Of a DNA stretch of 64,000 bases, positions 34,605 to 44,430 are shown one piece after another. The position numbers and the translations under genes were made by a program. The notes below the pieces were generated by a model, which saw only the letters and a list, made by a program, of their open reading frames with translations, was not told the origin of the DNA and ran no database searches. How positions within the stretch are numbered: position 1 is the first letter of the stretch; each line of letters starts with the position of its first letter. Origin of the DNA: Bacteroidales bacterium. GTDB taxonomy: Bacteria; Bacteroidota; Bacteroidia; Bacteroidales; WCHB1-69. The DNA lies in the NCBI GenBank assembly GCA_017525245.1, contig JAFXTE010000077.1:1-64000 (forward strand), in the 5' to 3' direction.

Positions 34605-35507
34605 TCACTCCCGCATCATCCTCACCCGATACCGCACGAACTCCCGTAACTCCTCCCCGCCAAGGATCTCCACGTCATCGTAGAGACCCAGGATGAAGCG
34701 GGTGACACCCTCCAGGCGGCAGACCTCCGTCTCCAACAGGTAGCGGCCGCCCTCCTCCGCCTTCAGGAACGGCTCCGACAGCGGGTATTCCTCCGTCAAT
34801 AAGCTCGCCGCACGGGTGGAGAGGCGCAGTCGCACGGGGAATCGCTGAGTGCCGTGCAACCGGAAGATATCGACGTAGCCCGTCTCGTGTTTCTCTTCGT
34901 AACGCCAGCCGGTTTCCAGTACTTCCACCCGCTGGATGCGCGTCACTTTGAAGGTCTTCACCATTTTGGACCCAGGCTCGTAGCACCAGACTTGGTCATG
35001 GCCAGACGTGAAATCGTAGGGTTCCACTAAACGGTCGGTGGTAGAGTTGCTGTGCCCCGATCGGTAACCCACCAGCACCGCCTGTCGCTGTCCCTCTATG
35101 GCCGTTGTCAGCTCGTGGATGGTGCGTTGAGTGCGTTTGCTCACCCCCATGTCGGTGATAACCTTGTAGTCATAGACCGCGTACAATTTCTTCTTCAGCA
35201 GTTCCTTTGACTTGGTGTTCGACTCAATGGAGTCGATGGCGGCACGCAGCACTAATTCCTCTTCCTCAGAGAAGTGTAGTAGTTCGCGGAGATGCCGCGA
35301 CATCTTGTTGGCTGCCGTTTCTATGCGATAGGCGTTGTATTCGTTCTTCTTGACGGCAAAACCCGCTTCGCGGAACGTGTCAATGTAACGGAAGAAGGTA
35401 CGCTCGCAGAAGCCAAAACGCTCGCAGATTTCCTCCTTGTTCATATATCGGTTGTTGGCGAGGAGCATTAGTAGTTGCAGCTCGCGCACGATTCTCGGTT
35501 GGTCCAT
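34605..35507 (-). CDS. WYL-domain transcriptional regulator (YafY/PafC-like)
   Basis: 300 residues. An N-terminal winged helix (residues 1-65, with NKEEICERFGFCERTFFRYIDTF) is followed by a WYL domain (about 140-210; here the signature region is VLVGYRSGHSNS...EPYDF...QVWCYE) and a WCX-like C-terminal part. WYL regulators are thought to sense nucleic-acid or nucleotide ligands and often control stress, DNA-repair or phage-defence genes. Its nearness to the island is suggestive only. It has its own -7 box at 35530-35537. Confidence 0.88.
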   Translation of the reverse strand: MDQPRIVRELQLLMLLANNRYMNKEEICERFGFCERTFFRYIDTFREAGFAVKKNEYNAYRIETAANKMSRHLRELLHFSEEEELVLRAAIDSIESNTKSKELLKKKLYAVYDYKVITDMGVSKRTQRTIHELTTAIEGQRQAVLVGYRSGHSNSTTDRLVEPYDFTSGHDQVWCYEPGSKMVKTFKVTRIQRVEVLETGWRYEEKHETGYVDIFRLHGTQRFPVRLRLSTRAASLLTEEYPLSEPFLKAEEGGRYLLETEVCRLEGVTRFILGLYDDVEILGGEELREFVRYRVRMMRE

Positions 35508-35529
35508 GTCAGTGTGTTTAAATTTGCGG

Positions 35530-35537
35530 CAAAAATA
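35530..35537 (-). promoter_or_regulatory. -7 box of the WYL regulator promoter
   Basis: TATTTTTG on the minus strand, 23 bases upstream of the start codon. Confidence 0.55.
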
Positions 35538-35714
35538 CGGATAATTACTGACACGACGTATCAGTATAATTGATTTTTTTATGTGACAGAATGAGTCATT
35601 ACCGATGGGGGATTTTACGGCGCGAAAAATAAAATGAATGATATTATAAAAGAATAATTGTTATGATTTGTTTCTTCGTCGGAACTGCTAATTACTAACA
35701 GCAAATTGCCTGTC

Positions 35715-37103
35715 TCACCTTTCCACCCTGGAAACCACTTCCCCGCAATAAAACCTCGTCACCAAGCTGTCGCCTTGCGCGAGCCCGGCGGCGTCGGTCA
35801 CCGCCTTGCCGTCCTTTAACGTGATGCTGTAGCCGCGCTTCAGCACGTTCTCCGGACTCAGCAGCTGCAGCTTCTCCTCCATGGCCGTGAGGTCGCGGGT
35901 CTTGCGCTTCAGCAGGGCACGGCACTCGCGGGGCAGCCGCTCCTCCACGGTCACCAAATGCTGTCGCGACCGCTGCAACTGCAACTGCGTCTCGTTGCCC
36001 GCCTCGCGCATCAACTCTCTCAGCCGGAAATTCTGGCTTGTCATGAACTCTTTGCTCTTGAAAACCAGATTCTTGTAGGTGTCGGCAAGGTTGCTCCGAT
36101 GCCAGTCCAGCGCCTTCGGCAACTTGTACTGCAGGGAGGCCTCCACCTTGAGCATCTCCTGACGGCAGTCCGTGATCTGCTGCTGCACCCGTTGCACGAT
36201 GCGGCCGATGGCGTCGTCAACCTGCTCGTCGAAGTGGCGGAAGGCGGCCAGCAGCGAGAAGGCCACATCGGTGGGGGTGATGAAGTGGGCGTGCGCCACC
36301 ATGTCGGTGACCGTCAGGTTGGTGGAATGCCCGATGCCGGTGAGCACGGGCAACGGGAAGGTGGCCACGCTGCGGGTCAGCTCGTAGTCGTCGTAGCAGC
36401 TCATCCCCACGTCGCCGCCGCCACCGCGCACGATGACCGCCACGTCGAAGTCGTCCTGCCGCATCGCGATCTCCCCGAACCGCCCCATGATTCCCGTGAT
36501 GGCCTTGTCTCCCTGCAAGATGCTGGGAAACAGTTCCGTACGGAAACGGTAACCGTACTCGTTCTGCTGCAACGTCTGCATGAAGTCGCTGTAACCCTTG
36601 CTGGTCTCCACGGAGATCACCGCCACGCGCTTCGGCAGCAGCGGCATCGGCAGGTTGCGGTTCCGCTCGAAAAGACCCTCCTTCTTGAGCCGCGCGATCA
36701 CCTCCTGACGGTTCTTCACCATCTCCCCGAGGGTGTACGTTGGCTCGATGTCCTCGATGTGCAGCGCCAAGCCGTGCTTCGGACTGAACTGGATGGTGGC
36801 GAGGCACAGGATGCGGATGTTCTCTTTCAACGGCTCGCCGGTGATCTGCTCGAACCGCCGGTTGATGTCTTGGAAATGACTGGACCAGATGATGGCTCGC
36901 ATCTCGGTCTTGATGGTATTCCCCTCGCGCTCAACGAGTTCCGGATAGCAGTGACCGCTGTAAGGATAGTAGTTCAGCTTCAGGATTTCCGCCTTGATGT
37001 AATAGGGTCGGGTATAGGTGCGCTCAATCATCTTGTGGATGCTCATGGCCACATCCGACAAGGAATAAACGGTATGGTTGTTGAAGGTTTCGCGTTCGGA
37101 CAT
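35715..37103 (-). CDS. xseA: Exodeoxyribonuclease VII large subunit
   Basis: 462 residues. An OB-fold domain at the front (residues 10-105, with YYIKAEILKLNYYPYSGHCY) is followed by the ExoVII large-subunit domain, including PKRVAVISVETSKGYSDF near 160, VRGGGG near 230 and GIGHSTNLTVTDMVAH near 262. The C-terminal part has long helices. The enzyme degrades single-stranded DNA from both ends and needs the small subunit XseB, which I do not see adjacent. Bacteroidota versions have HST where others have HET/HES. An ATAACCA-rich spacer precedes it. Confidence 0.93.
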   Translation of the reverse strand: MSERETFNNHTVYSLSDVAMSIHKMIERTYTRPYYIKAEILKLNYYPYSGHCYPELVEREGNTIKTEMRAIIWSSHFQDINRRFEQITGEPLKENIRILCLATIQFSPKHGLALHIEDIEPTYTLGEMVKNRQEVIARLKKEGLFERNRNLPMPLLPKRVAVISVETSKGYSDFMQTLQQNEYGYRFRTELFPSILQGDKAITGIMGRFGEIAMRQDDFDVAVIVRGGGGDVGMSCYDDYELTRSVATFPLPVLTGIGHSTNLTVTDMVAHAHFITPTDVAFSLLAAFRHFDEQVDDAIGRIVQRVQQQITDCRQEMLKVEASLQYKLPKALDWHRSNLADTYKNLVFKSKEFMTSQNFRLRELMREAGNETQLQLQRSRQHLVTVEERLPRECRALLKRKTRDLTAMEEKLQLLSPENVLKRGYSITLKDGKAVTDAAGLAQGDSLVTRFYCGEVVSRVER

Positions 37104-37287
37104 GCTTTTGTAATGGTTATTGGTTATGGGTTATTGGTTATTGAAGGTTTAATGGTTATTGGTTATTGGTTATTGAAGGTTAAAGGTTAGAAGGTTAGAG
37201 GTTAGAAGGTTAGAGGTTAGAAGGTACGAGGTTTAGGACGAAAGTACGGTTCGCCAATTATAATTATCAATTATCAATTATCAATTA
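37104..37287. repeat. Low-complexity spacer with several tandem word families
   Basis: The gap holds TTATTGGTTATGGG-type words (37113-37177), then GAAGGTTAGAGGTTA words (37186-37223), then CAATTATCAATTAT words up to the stop codon of the YqgE gene. No gene is visible. Confidence 0.85.
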
Positions 37288-37869
37288 TCAATTAAACGTG
37301 ATGTTTTTCGGGATTTTCAGCCAGTGTTCGTAGGGTTTGCCGAGGCGTTTGACGGCGAGGGGCCAGATATCTTCGGGGGGCGTGTCGAATATCAGGGAAT
37401 GCGTGGCTGGGGCGACTACCCACATGTTGCGCAGAAGTTCGTCTTCGAGCTGTCCGGGTGACCAGCCGGCGTAGCCCAACAGGAATTTGTGCTTCAGGTT
37501 GGGGATGGCCGCGTGCTCGATAACGGCCAGCAGCACAGGATTGTAGCCCACATAGACGTTGGGGAGCAGTCGGGACGCCTCGGGACAGGAGTCGAAGTTG
37601 TGAAGGAGGAAGACGGCTTCGGTCAGCACCGGCCCGCCGAAGAAAATGGGCGTATCGACTTTGATCTCGTTCACCACCTCGCGCACGCTGTGCGGCAGCG
37701 GCCTGTTGATGATCAGCCCCGCCGTGTGCTCCTCCTCGTAGTCAGTCAGCAGCACCACGGAATGGTTGAAGAAGGGGTCGTTGAAGTACGGGGTGGAGAT
37801 CAGCAACCGCCCCGCATCCGGCACGATCCCGGTGGGCTCAAAATCCAGAAAATCATTGTACATGTCCAT
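37288..37869 (-). CDS. YqgE/AlgH family protein (UPF0301)
   Basis: 193 residues from the ATG at 37867-37869. The family pattern is clear: GRLLISTPYFNDPFFNHSVV near residue 17, TAGLIINRPL near 50, FFGGPV near 76 and FLLGYAGWSPGQLE near 128. The family is widespread. Its biochemical role is unsettled, with a proposed link to alginate regulation in Pseudomonas. It has a clean -7 box (37885-37892) and stands alone. An upstream start at 37911 adds residues not typical of the family. Confidence 0.92.
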   Translation of the reverse strand: MDMYNDFLDFEPTGIVPDAGRLLISTPYFNDPFFNHSVVLLTDYEEEHTAGLIINRPLPHSVREVVNEIKVDTPIFFGGPVLTEAVFLLHNFDSCPEASRLLPNVYVGYNPVLLAVIEHAAIPNLKHKFLLGYAGWSPGQLEDELLRNMWVVAPATHSLIFDTPPEDIWPLAVKRLGKPYEHWLKIPKNITFN

Positions 37870-37884
37870 TTTCCAAAATTTGCG

Positions 37885-37892
37885 CAAAGATA
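37885..37892 (-). promoter_or_regulatory. -7 box of the YqgE/AlgH promoter
   Basis: TATCTTTG on the minus strand, a TAnnTTTG match 16 bases before the start codon. The rest of the 37870-38208 gap is AT-rich and otherwise contains only the divergent amidase promoter. Confidence 0.6.
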
Positions 37893-38134
37893 CGATTTTT
37901 ATCCTTAGCATTCATGAATTCTCGTCGCCCCAAAGTCTCAGGTCTTACGTCTTGCGTCCTAAAATCTTCTTTTTAAAATGATAATATCATGTGTTGTAAA
38001 TTTTAAATTAACATTCTTTAGTACATTTTGTGCGGTTTTTCGGACGGAATCAAACTTTTTGTATTTAGTATATTGCTGAATTACAGGTGTTTGTGTTAGC
38101 TCTTGTTAAAAATGCTTAAAAATAATGCCACCCT

Positions 38135-38166
38135 CTTGACAAGGGCGTTTTTCTGTTGTATCTTTG
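38135..38166 (+). promoter_or_regulatory. Promoter of the T9SS amidase gene
   Basis: A -33-like CTTG at 38135-38138, 20 bases, then TATCTTTG at 38159-38166, followed by the start codon at 38209. Confidence 0.6.
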
Positions 38167-38208
38167 CATTGACAAAAACAAAATTTATAAACCTAAAACA
38201 AACAAACA

Positions 38209-41200
38209 ATGAAATGCAAAGTACAATGGAAAATTCTATTGGCTATTCTGACGTTAATGTCAGGGAAAATGAGTGCTCAGCAACCAGAGGCGTATGGGCA
38301 GAATCGCAAAACTCAAGACAGTCAGATTGAACAACTGCTGCGGCAACAATATCAGGAGGTAAGTCCCTGGTTTGAGGAAGCTTACCGGGACTACCCGACG
38401 CTTCCGCGAGGGGTGTTGGAGGCGGTGGCGTTCCAATATACCCGCTTTGACCCGAACGTGCGGATGGACACGGCGGAGGTGGATCCCTCGGAAATCCCCC
38501 GTACCTATTCCATCATGGGGTTGACCCTCCATGGGAAGGGGTTTTTCAGGGAGAATGCGCGGCTGTTGGCGGCCCAAAGTCCGTATCCGCTGGATGCGAT
38601 ACTGTGGGATCCGGGAACGGCGGTCAAGGCCTACGCCTACGTGTTTGCCCGAAAACAGCGGGAGTACGGCTGCTTTGGCGACTCCTTGGAACAGTATCGG
38701 CGTATCTTCGAGGATCTCTGCGAGTTGCCGGTTCCAGACAGGCAGGGAGATGATTTTGCGATGAACAGCTTCCTTTATATGATATACTGGTTCTTGAGCG
38801 ACCCGGATAACGCTACCTATGGCGGGCCTGCGCGAAAAGTGGATTTCGAACGGCTGTTCGGGGACGAATATGCACGGCTCCGAGGGAACAAGGCGGAGGT
38901 GCGTACGAATGACGGGGTCCGTTCCGGTACCGCCACAGACTATCCCGGCGCGATTTACAATCCCGCCGCGACGTGCAACTATACTTCCGGTAGGGGCGGG
39001 ACGACCGTCACCGCGGTGACCATCCACTACACGCAGGGAACGTACTCGGGAGCCATCGCCTGGTTCCAGAACTGCAATGCGAAGGTTTCCGCCCATTACG
39101 TCATCCGTTCTATTGACGGGCAGGTCACCCAGATGGTGCGCGAAGCGGACAAGGCGTGGCATGTGGGGGTGGCCAATAGCTACACAATCGGCATCGAGCA
39201 TGAGGCATACGGGGACATCGCCTCCTATTTCACCACGAACATGTATCAGTCGTCGGCGAACCTCGCGAAAGACATCTGCTCCCGCCGCAACAACATCAAC
39301 CCGCGTCGTGTTTTCTATCGCGACACGCTGGATGACGGGACCGTGCTGAACTACGGTGTCCACAGTCTCGGAGGGGCTACCGCCTGTACGCAAATCCGAG
39401 GACACCAGCATTTCCCGTCCCAGACGCACACGGATCCCGGCCCTTACTGGAACTGGAATCTGTACTACAAGCTGATCAACGACAACCCTACGGTCACCTT
39501 GTTGACCTCGCAGACGGGCATCTTGACGGATTCCGGCGGTCAGACGGGCAACTACGGTGACGATGAACGGAAGATGTACCACATCCATGTTGCGGGGGCG
39601 GACAGCATAGCGCTGGAGTTCCAACAGTTCGACTTGGAGCCGGACTACGATTTCCTGTGGATTTACAACGGCGCTTCGGAGTTCTCCCCGTTGCTCGGGC
39701 GTTGGAACACCTACTCGCCGGGCCGTGTGGTGGCGGCAGGAGAAGACATGACGGTGGAGTTCCGCTCAGACTGCGCCACGACAGCCGCCGGCTGGAGGGC
39801 GCAATGGTCCGCCTGTCAGCAGTCTCCTGGTGGAGATAGTGACGACGGCGGCGAGGACATAGGAGGAAACGGTGGTGACGACGATGGTGGTACTGGCGAT
39901 GGTGGAGATGGTGGTGATTCTGGCGGAGGTGATGACCAAGAAGAGGAAGAGGACGATTCGGAGGAGGAACCACCGGTGGTGGACCACGCCAACCCGCAGA
40001 CACAGATCAACCTCGACCAAACCCAGTGGATCACGCGTGATTTTGATGCGACCTTCACAGATACGGATGACTCCGGCATCAAATGGGCCTTCTACCAGAT
40101 TATGGAGTCCGACGGGGTGGGGTGGTATGCCCACGGCGACCAAGGCTTCCTCTGCGACAATTTCGACCATACTCTGAATCCGAACGTGTGGGTGAACAAC
40201 ACATCCAATCATTGGGCGGTATATGATGGTGCTTTGTGCCAAAACAATACCTCTACGGAATACTCTGGTGTGGCGGCACATTATAACGGCTCCGCACACA
40301 CGGCCTATCTGTTCGACTTTTTCCTGGAATTCAATGGCGGGGAGAAGTGCTCGTTCTTCTTCAATTGCAACAATGCCCCCTCATTGACCTCCTTGTTTTC
40401 GGGGTATGAGGTCTGTTTCGACAAATCCAACCATACCGTCAGCGTATATCGGCTCATATTGGGATCCAAACGGCTGCTGAAGAAAAACGAACTGGTCTAT
40501 TTTATGGATGAGACCTCCTATTTCTGCCGGGTCATCTATGACCATTCCAGAGGGGAAATTATCGTGATGCGGCACGGGAACAAGCTGTTGCGGACGGTGG
40601 ACAATGTGCTTGCCACCACAACGGACTCCTATATCGGCTTTGTGACGCGGCGCGCATCGGTTTGCGTGGATAATCTGCGGGTATATGGCTCACGTACCTC
40701 GTCTGTCCATATCACGGTCGGCAATGCGAGTACATGCAACATACAAACGCAAGCGGTACATGGGCTTGGACGTGCCAAGTTGAAGTCTGTGGTGGTGGAC
40801 AGGGCGTACAAGTTCTCAACATTAGCGGAGAGGATGTTGCGTGTTGACTATACGGCCCCGCCCGCAGTCGCGGATATCACACTGCAGCTGAACTACGAAA
40901 CACTGTTTGATGGCTCCCAGCAGGTGCATGTCTCCGCCTCGTGGCCCCCTTCTTCCGATGAACAATCCGGCGTCTGTCATTACTATTACCATAATTCCCC
41001 TTGCAACCATTGCCAGTGGAATCCGAACTGGACTGATAACATTACGTTGTTGTCCTGCCACGATTGTTACACCTATACGGCCGACCAAATTGTCTCTTTC
41101 AGCGTTATTGTGGAGAACATTGCTGGATTGCGCTCGCCTGCCACCACAAAAATGCTGGGTCAAAATATTAGTCAAAATGCTATGAAAAAGAATCCAAAAA

Positions 41201-41448
41201 TACAATTCTCGCTCTATGGCGGAAAGAATTTGGTGATAGATTGTCCTTCAACAGATTCTGACTTTGAAGAGATTCGGAAACCGATACGCTATGATGTTTT
41301 TGACATGTCTGGCAGAAAATTGATGAGCGGTGAGTTTGCCGGGCACGCCACGGTTGGGTTGTCTCATTTGAGCGGAGGAATTTATCTGTTCCGTTTCGTA
41401 CGGGGTAACACACTCTTGTCCACCGAAAAAATTGTGCTGCCAAACTGA
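38209..41448 (+). CDS. Secreted N-acetylmuramoyl-L-alanine amidase-like protein with T9SS sorting domain
   Basis: 1079 residues in several parts. Signal peptide ending near SAQ (24). A helical N-terminal region (30-235). An Amidase_2/PGRP-type domain (about 260-425) with zinc-site histidines in VTIHYTQGTY and RGHQHFPSQTHTDPGPYW. A CUB-like beta domain (about 440-545). A highly acidic Gly/Asp/Glu linker (545-595). Large lectin-like beta regions. Finally a T9SS type A sorting domain (about 1000-1079, YDVFDMSGRKLM...GGIYLFRF). The family cleaves the amide between MurNAc and L-Ala in peptidoglycan. Export by T9SS would place it at the cell surface or outside, where it could attack other bacteria's walls. 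The target is inferred. Confidence 0.85.
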   Translation: MKCKVQWKILLAILTLMSGKMSAQQPEAYGQNRKTQDSQIEQLLRQQYQEVSPWFEEAYRDYPTLPRGVLEAVAFQYTRFDPNVRMDTAEVDPSEIPRTYSIMGLTLHGKGFFRENARLLAAQSPYPLDAILWDPGTAVKAYAYVFARKQREYGCFGDSLEQYRRIFEDLCELPVPDRQGDDFAMNSFLYMIYWFLSDPDNATYGGPARKVDFERLFGDEYARLRGNKAEVRTNDGVRSGTATDYPGAIYNPAATCNYTSGRGGTTVTAVTIHYTQGTYSGAIAWFQNCNAKVSAHYVIRSIDGQVTQMVREADKAWHVGVANSYTIGIEHEAYGDIASYFTTNMYQSSANLAKDICSRRNNINPRRVFYRDTLDDGTVLNYGVHSLGGATACTQIRGHQHFPSQTHTDPGPYWNWNLYYKLINDNPTVTLLTSQTGILTDSGGQTGNYGDDERKMYHIHVAGADSIALEFQQFDLEPDYDFLWIYNGASEFSPLLGRWNTYSPGRVVAAGEDMTVEFRSDCATTAAGWRAQWSACQQSPGGDSDDGGEDIGGNGGDDDGGTGDGGDGGDSGGGDDQEEEEDDSEEEPPVVDHANPQTQINLDQTQWITRDFDATFTDTDDSGIKWAFYQIMESDGVGWYAHGDQGFLCDNFDHTLNPNVWVNNTSNHWAVYDGALCQNNTSTEYSGVAAHYNGSAHTAYLFDFFLEFNGGEKCSFFFNCNNAPSLTSLFSGYEVCFDKSNHTVSVYRLILGSKRLLKKNELVYFMDETSYFCRVIYDHSRGEIIVMRHGNKLLRTVDNVLATTTDSYIGFVTRRASVCVDNLRVYGSRTSSVHITVGNASTCNIQTQAVHGLGRAKLKSVVVDRAYKFSTLAERMLRVDYTAPPAVADITLQLNYETLFDGSQQVHVSASWPPSSDEQSGVCHYYYHNSPCNHCQWNPNWTDNITLLSCHDCYTYTADQIVSFSVIVENIAGLRSPATTKMLGQNISQNAMKKNPKIQFSLYGGKNLVIDCPSTDSDFEEIRKPIRYDVFDMSGRKLMSGEFAGHATVGLSHLSGGIYLFRFVRGNTLLSTEKIVLPN

Positions 41449-41508
41449 TTTTTTTCTATTTTCGCCGTTTGAAAAAAAATGGATTCATATCATTGAAACA
41501 ATCTGATT

Positions 41509-42252
41509 ATGAGATATTTTGACAGTAAAGTGCTGGACAATCAACAGGTGGCTGAAGACATTTTTGTGCTACGTGTGGAACACAATGGCGCGGAGGCGAA
41601 GGCGGGACAGTTCTATATGTTGAAGAGCTGGGACAAGGAGCTTACGTTGATGCGTCCGATCAGTGTTTTTAAGGCGGAAAAGGATGAACTGTGGTTCATG
41701 TACCGCCTGGTCGGTAAAGGCACCCAAATTCTGTCACTGTTGGAGAAAGGTGCGTCTATCAAGTTGCTGGGACCATGCGGGAACGGCTATCCATGCGAGA
41801 AACTCTCCGGAAAAGTGGCTGTCGTCGGTGGTGGATTGGGCGTCCCCCCGTTGTGCGAGACTTCCAGACAGCTGACCCAGGCTGGCGTCACGGTTGATGC
41901 TTACCTCGGCTTCCGGGATGTCCTTTTCGGCGTGGAGGATTTTGAGCCGTGGTGCGACAGTATCTTCGTCTCCACCGAAAAAGGAGAAGAGGGCTACAAA
42001 GGATTTGTCACAGATCTGCTGAAACCGGAAGGATACGATTGCGTGATCACCTGCGGACCTGAAATCATGATGCGCAAGGTCGCCGCGATGTGCGCGGAAG
42101 CCGCTGTCCCCTGTTACTGCTCGTTGGAGCATCGGATGGCCTGCGGCCTCGGCGCCTGCCTCGGCTGCAGCATCCGCACCCAAAACGGCATGAAACGTGT
42201 CTGCAAAGACGGCCCGGTCTTCCTCAGCACCGAACTGCTGTGGAATAGTTAG
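41509..42252 (+). CDS. pyrK: Dihydroorotate dehydrogenase B, electron-transfer subunit
   Basis: 247 residues. A flavin-binding barrel (MRPISVF near 45), an NAD-binding part (VAVVGGGLGVPPL near 105) and the C-terminal [2Fe-2S] cysteines (CSLEHRMACGLGACLGCS, and a later Cys in RVCKDGP). PyrK passes electrons from PyrD to NAD+ in pyrimidine synthesis. It is followed by pyrD on the same strand with a repeat-filled gap. Confidence 0.94.
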   Translation: MRYFDSKVLDNQQVAEDIFVLRVEHNGAEAKAGQFYMLKSWDKELTLMRPISVFKAEKDELWFMYRLVGKGTQILSLLEKGASIKLLGPCGNGYPCEKLSGKVAVVGGGLGVPPLCETSRQLTQAGVTVDAYLGFRDVLFGVEDFEPWCDSIFVSTEKGEEGYKGFVTDLLKPEGYDCVITCGPEIMMRKVAAMCAEAAVPCYCSLEHRMACGLGACLGCSIRTQNGMKRVCKDGPVFLSTELLWNS

Positions 42253-42373
42253 TAGTTAGCAGTTAGTAGTTAGTAGTTAGCAGTTAGCAGTTGGCTTTGA
42301 GCCAATAGTCATAGTCTAAGTCTAAGTCATAGTCTAAGTTATAGTCATAGTCATAGTTATAGTCATAGTCATA
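42247..42373. repeat. Low-complexity spacer between pyrK and pyrD
   Basis: Two adjoining tandem-word blocks: GTTAGTAGTTAGCA words (42249-42293) and TAAGTCATAGTC words (42310-42372). The array ends at the pyrD start codon region. Confidence 0.85.
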
Positions 42374-43285
42374 ATGGATAAATCAATCAATCTGTCAGTG
42401 AATATCGCGGGAGTCCCGTTCAAGAATCCGGTCATTGCCGCATCAGGGACTTTCGGGTTCGGTGAAGAATATAATGAACTGTATGATGTCGGGTGTCTGG
42501 GCGGAATCTGCTCCAAAGGCCTGACCCTTCATCCGAAAGACGGGAACGAAGGCATTCGGGTTTGGGAAACGGCCTCAGGGATGATGAACAGCGTGGGTTT
42601 GCAGAATCCGGGCGTTGAGTATTTCATTGAGAATGATATTCCCTTGATGCGCCGTTTCGGGAATGTGCTGATTGCCAATATGGGCGGTCACAGCTTGGAA
42701 GATTATGTCACCGGCGCTTCAATGCTTTCCGCTGCCGATATCGACATGCTGGAACTGAACATCTCCTGTCCGAACGTGAAGAGCGGCGGCATGGCTTTCG
42801 GCATCAAAGCGGATGTGGCGCACGATGTGGTCAAAGAGGTGCGTGCGGTCTGCAAGAAACCCCTGATAGTCAAGCTGTCCCCGAATGCGGAGAACATTCT
42901 GGAAATGGCCAAGGCGTGTGAGGATGCCGGTGCGGATGCGCTTTCGCTGGTCAACACGTTCCAGGCCATGGCCATCGACATACGCAAACGGAAACCGGTC
43001 TTCAACAATGTCTATGCCGGACTGTCGGGCGCGGCCATCAAGCCGATCGCGCTCCGCATGGTCCATTCGGTCTGCAAACAGGTCCGTGTTCCCGTGATCG
43101 GGATTGGCGGAATCTACACGGCGGAGGATGTCCTCGAATTCATGATGGCGGGTGCCAGCGCCGTGCAGATCGGCACCGTGAATTTTAACGACCCGCTCGC
43201 CGGCAAGAATGTGCTCGAGGATTTGTCCGCACTCTGCCAGCGTGAGGGAATTGTTGACATAAACGAAATCAAAGGGATATGCTAA
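42374..43285 (+). CDS. pyrD: Dihydroorotate dehydrogenase B, catalytic subunit
   Basis: 303 residues, TIM-barrel FMN enzyme of class 1B. Visible are [18 protein letters not shown] at 13-30, the active-site loop [16 protein letters not shown] near 132-147 with the class-1 catalytic Cys, the lysine in VKLSPN, and phosphate-binding glycines in [10 protein letters not shown]. It oxidises dihydroorotate to orotate, with PyrK as electron acceptor. Its stop overlaps the next gene's start by 7 bases. Confidence 0.95.
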   Translation: MDKSINLSVNIAGVPFKNPVIAASGTFGFGEEYNELYDVGCLGGICSKGLTLHPKDGNEGIRVWETASGMMNSVGLQNPGVEYFIENDIPLMRRFGNVLIANMGGHSLEDYVTGASMLSAADIDMLELNISCPNVKSGGMAFGIKADVAHDVVKEVRAVCKKPLIVKLSPNAENILEMAKACEDAGADALSLVNTFQAMAIDIRKRKPVFNNVYAGLSGAAIKPIALRMVHSVCKQVRVPVIGIGGIYTAEDVLEFMMAGASAVQIGTVNFNDPLAGKNVLEDLSALCQREGIVDINEIKGIC

Positions 43286-44355
43286 ATCGTTTTCGGAATT
43301 TATGGATGCTGCTCATTTGCATGGGCTTAACCGTTTATGGATACGGCCAGTCGTCGGTCACGCAGCCGCCTAACCCGGGATTCGAGAACTGGCCCGGCAG
43401 CGAGACCAGCTCCCCTGCGGGATGGCATTCTTACGACGAGGCCTCAGGAATCTTCGCCAGCACCGTCTCCAACAAAAGCGGCGGAGACCAGCCCTCCCTG
43501 CAACGGGTCAGCGGCCGTTTCGGGAAAAACGCCGTGGTGATCCGCTGCAACAAGGTCATCGGGGTCGCCGCCAATGGCGCGCTGACCTGCGGACGCGTGT
43601 GCATGGCGGCGATGGGCGCCTCCAGTCCGAAAAACTATTGCTTCACCGACAGGGCGAACGGTTATGCCTACAAGTTCACCGCCCGTCCGGATTCGGTCTA
43701 TTTCTGGGCCAAGTTCAAAATGAAAGGAAATGTGACAGCTTCCGCCAAAGCACATCTGCACACCGACTGTGACTTCCGGGATTTTGTGGATATCGGCCAG
43801 CCGTCTGACATCGCCTCCGCGATTTTCTATTTCCAGGACAAGGGGAACGGCCAATGGCATCAGTACAAGCAGGCGTTCAAGGCATTCGCCTCCCCGCAAA
43901 AGGCCACAGCAGAGCAGGCTCCAATCCCCACACTCAACAACTGGACCCGTCGGCCAAGCTATCTGCTATTCTCCTTTACCACAAATCGTTATGTGATGAA
44001 AGGAACTAAGGGGGACGCGCTCTACATCGACAATATCCAGTTTATATACAACAAGAAATTGTCCATGCTGTATATCGATGGAATGGATCTTCCCGATTTT
44101 TCAGGCGATAGGGATGAGTATGTCTGTTTCTATGATCCCAAAAATATCCCCTTGTTGCCTCATGTTGATGCGCAAACTGAATCCCCCAGAGCGGAGGTCT
44201 CAATTCGTCAGGCCACGATGGCTAATCCCGTGGCAGAGGTGACGGTCACCCACGATGATGTGTTATTGGGTGACGCTTTGCCGAAAGTGTACAGGATTGT
44301 TTTCCTCCCGCAATACTCTTTCCCGCTGGCTCATAACGAACAAGGCGTCCAATAG
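43279..44355 (+). CDS. Secreted PCMD-like carbohydrate-binding protein
   Basis: 358 residues with a signal peptide ending near YGQ (residue 24). The start of the mature part, [11 protein letters not shown], and the later [10 protein letters not shown]...[14 protein letters not shown] resemble PCMD-type putative carbohydrate-metabolism domains of Bacteroidota (galactose-binding-like jelly roll). It probably binds a glycan or cell-surface structure. The start overlaps pyrD by 7 bases, so the two are translationally coupled although functionally unrelated. Confidence 0.7.
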   Translation: MLNRFRNLWMLLICMGLTVYGYGQSSVTQPPNPGFENWPGSETSSPAGWHSYDEASGIFASTVSNKSGGDQPSLQRVSGRFGKNAVVIRCNKVIGVAANGALTCGRVCMAAMGASSPKNYCFTDRANGYAYKFTARPDSVYFWAKFKMKGNVTASAKAHLHTDCDFRDFVDIGQPSDIASAIFYFQDKGNGQWHQYKQAFKAFASPQKATAEQAPIPTLNNWTRRPSYLLFSFTTNRYVMKGTKGDALYIDNIQFIYNKKLSMLYIDGMDLPDFSGDRDEYVCFYDPKNIPLLPHVDAQTESPRAEVSIRQATMANPVAEVTVTHDDVLLGDALPKVYRIVFLPQYSFPLAHNEQGVQ

Positions 44356-44430
44356 TGCGGGAACTTTTGTACAATAAAGTGATTGTTTGTGCGTTATCAG
44401 TTTCTCATTTGAAATATAAGAACAGCAAAA

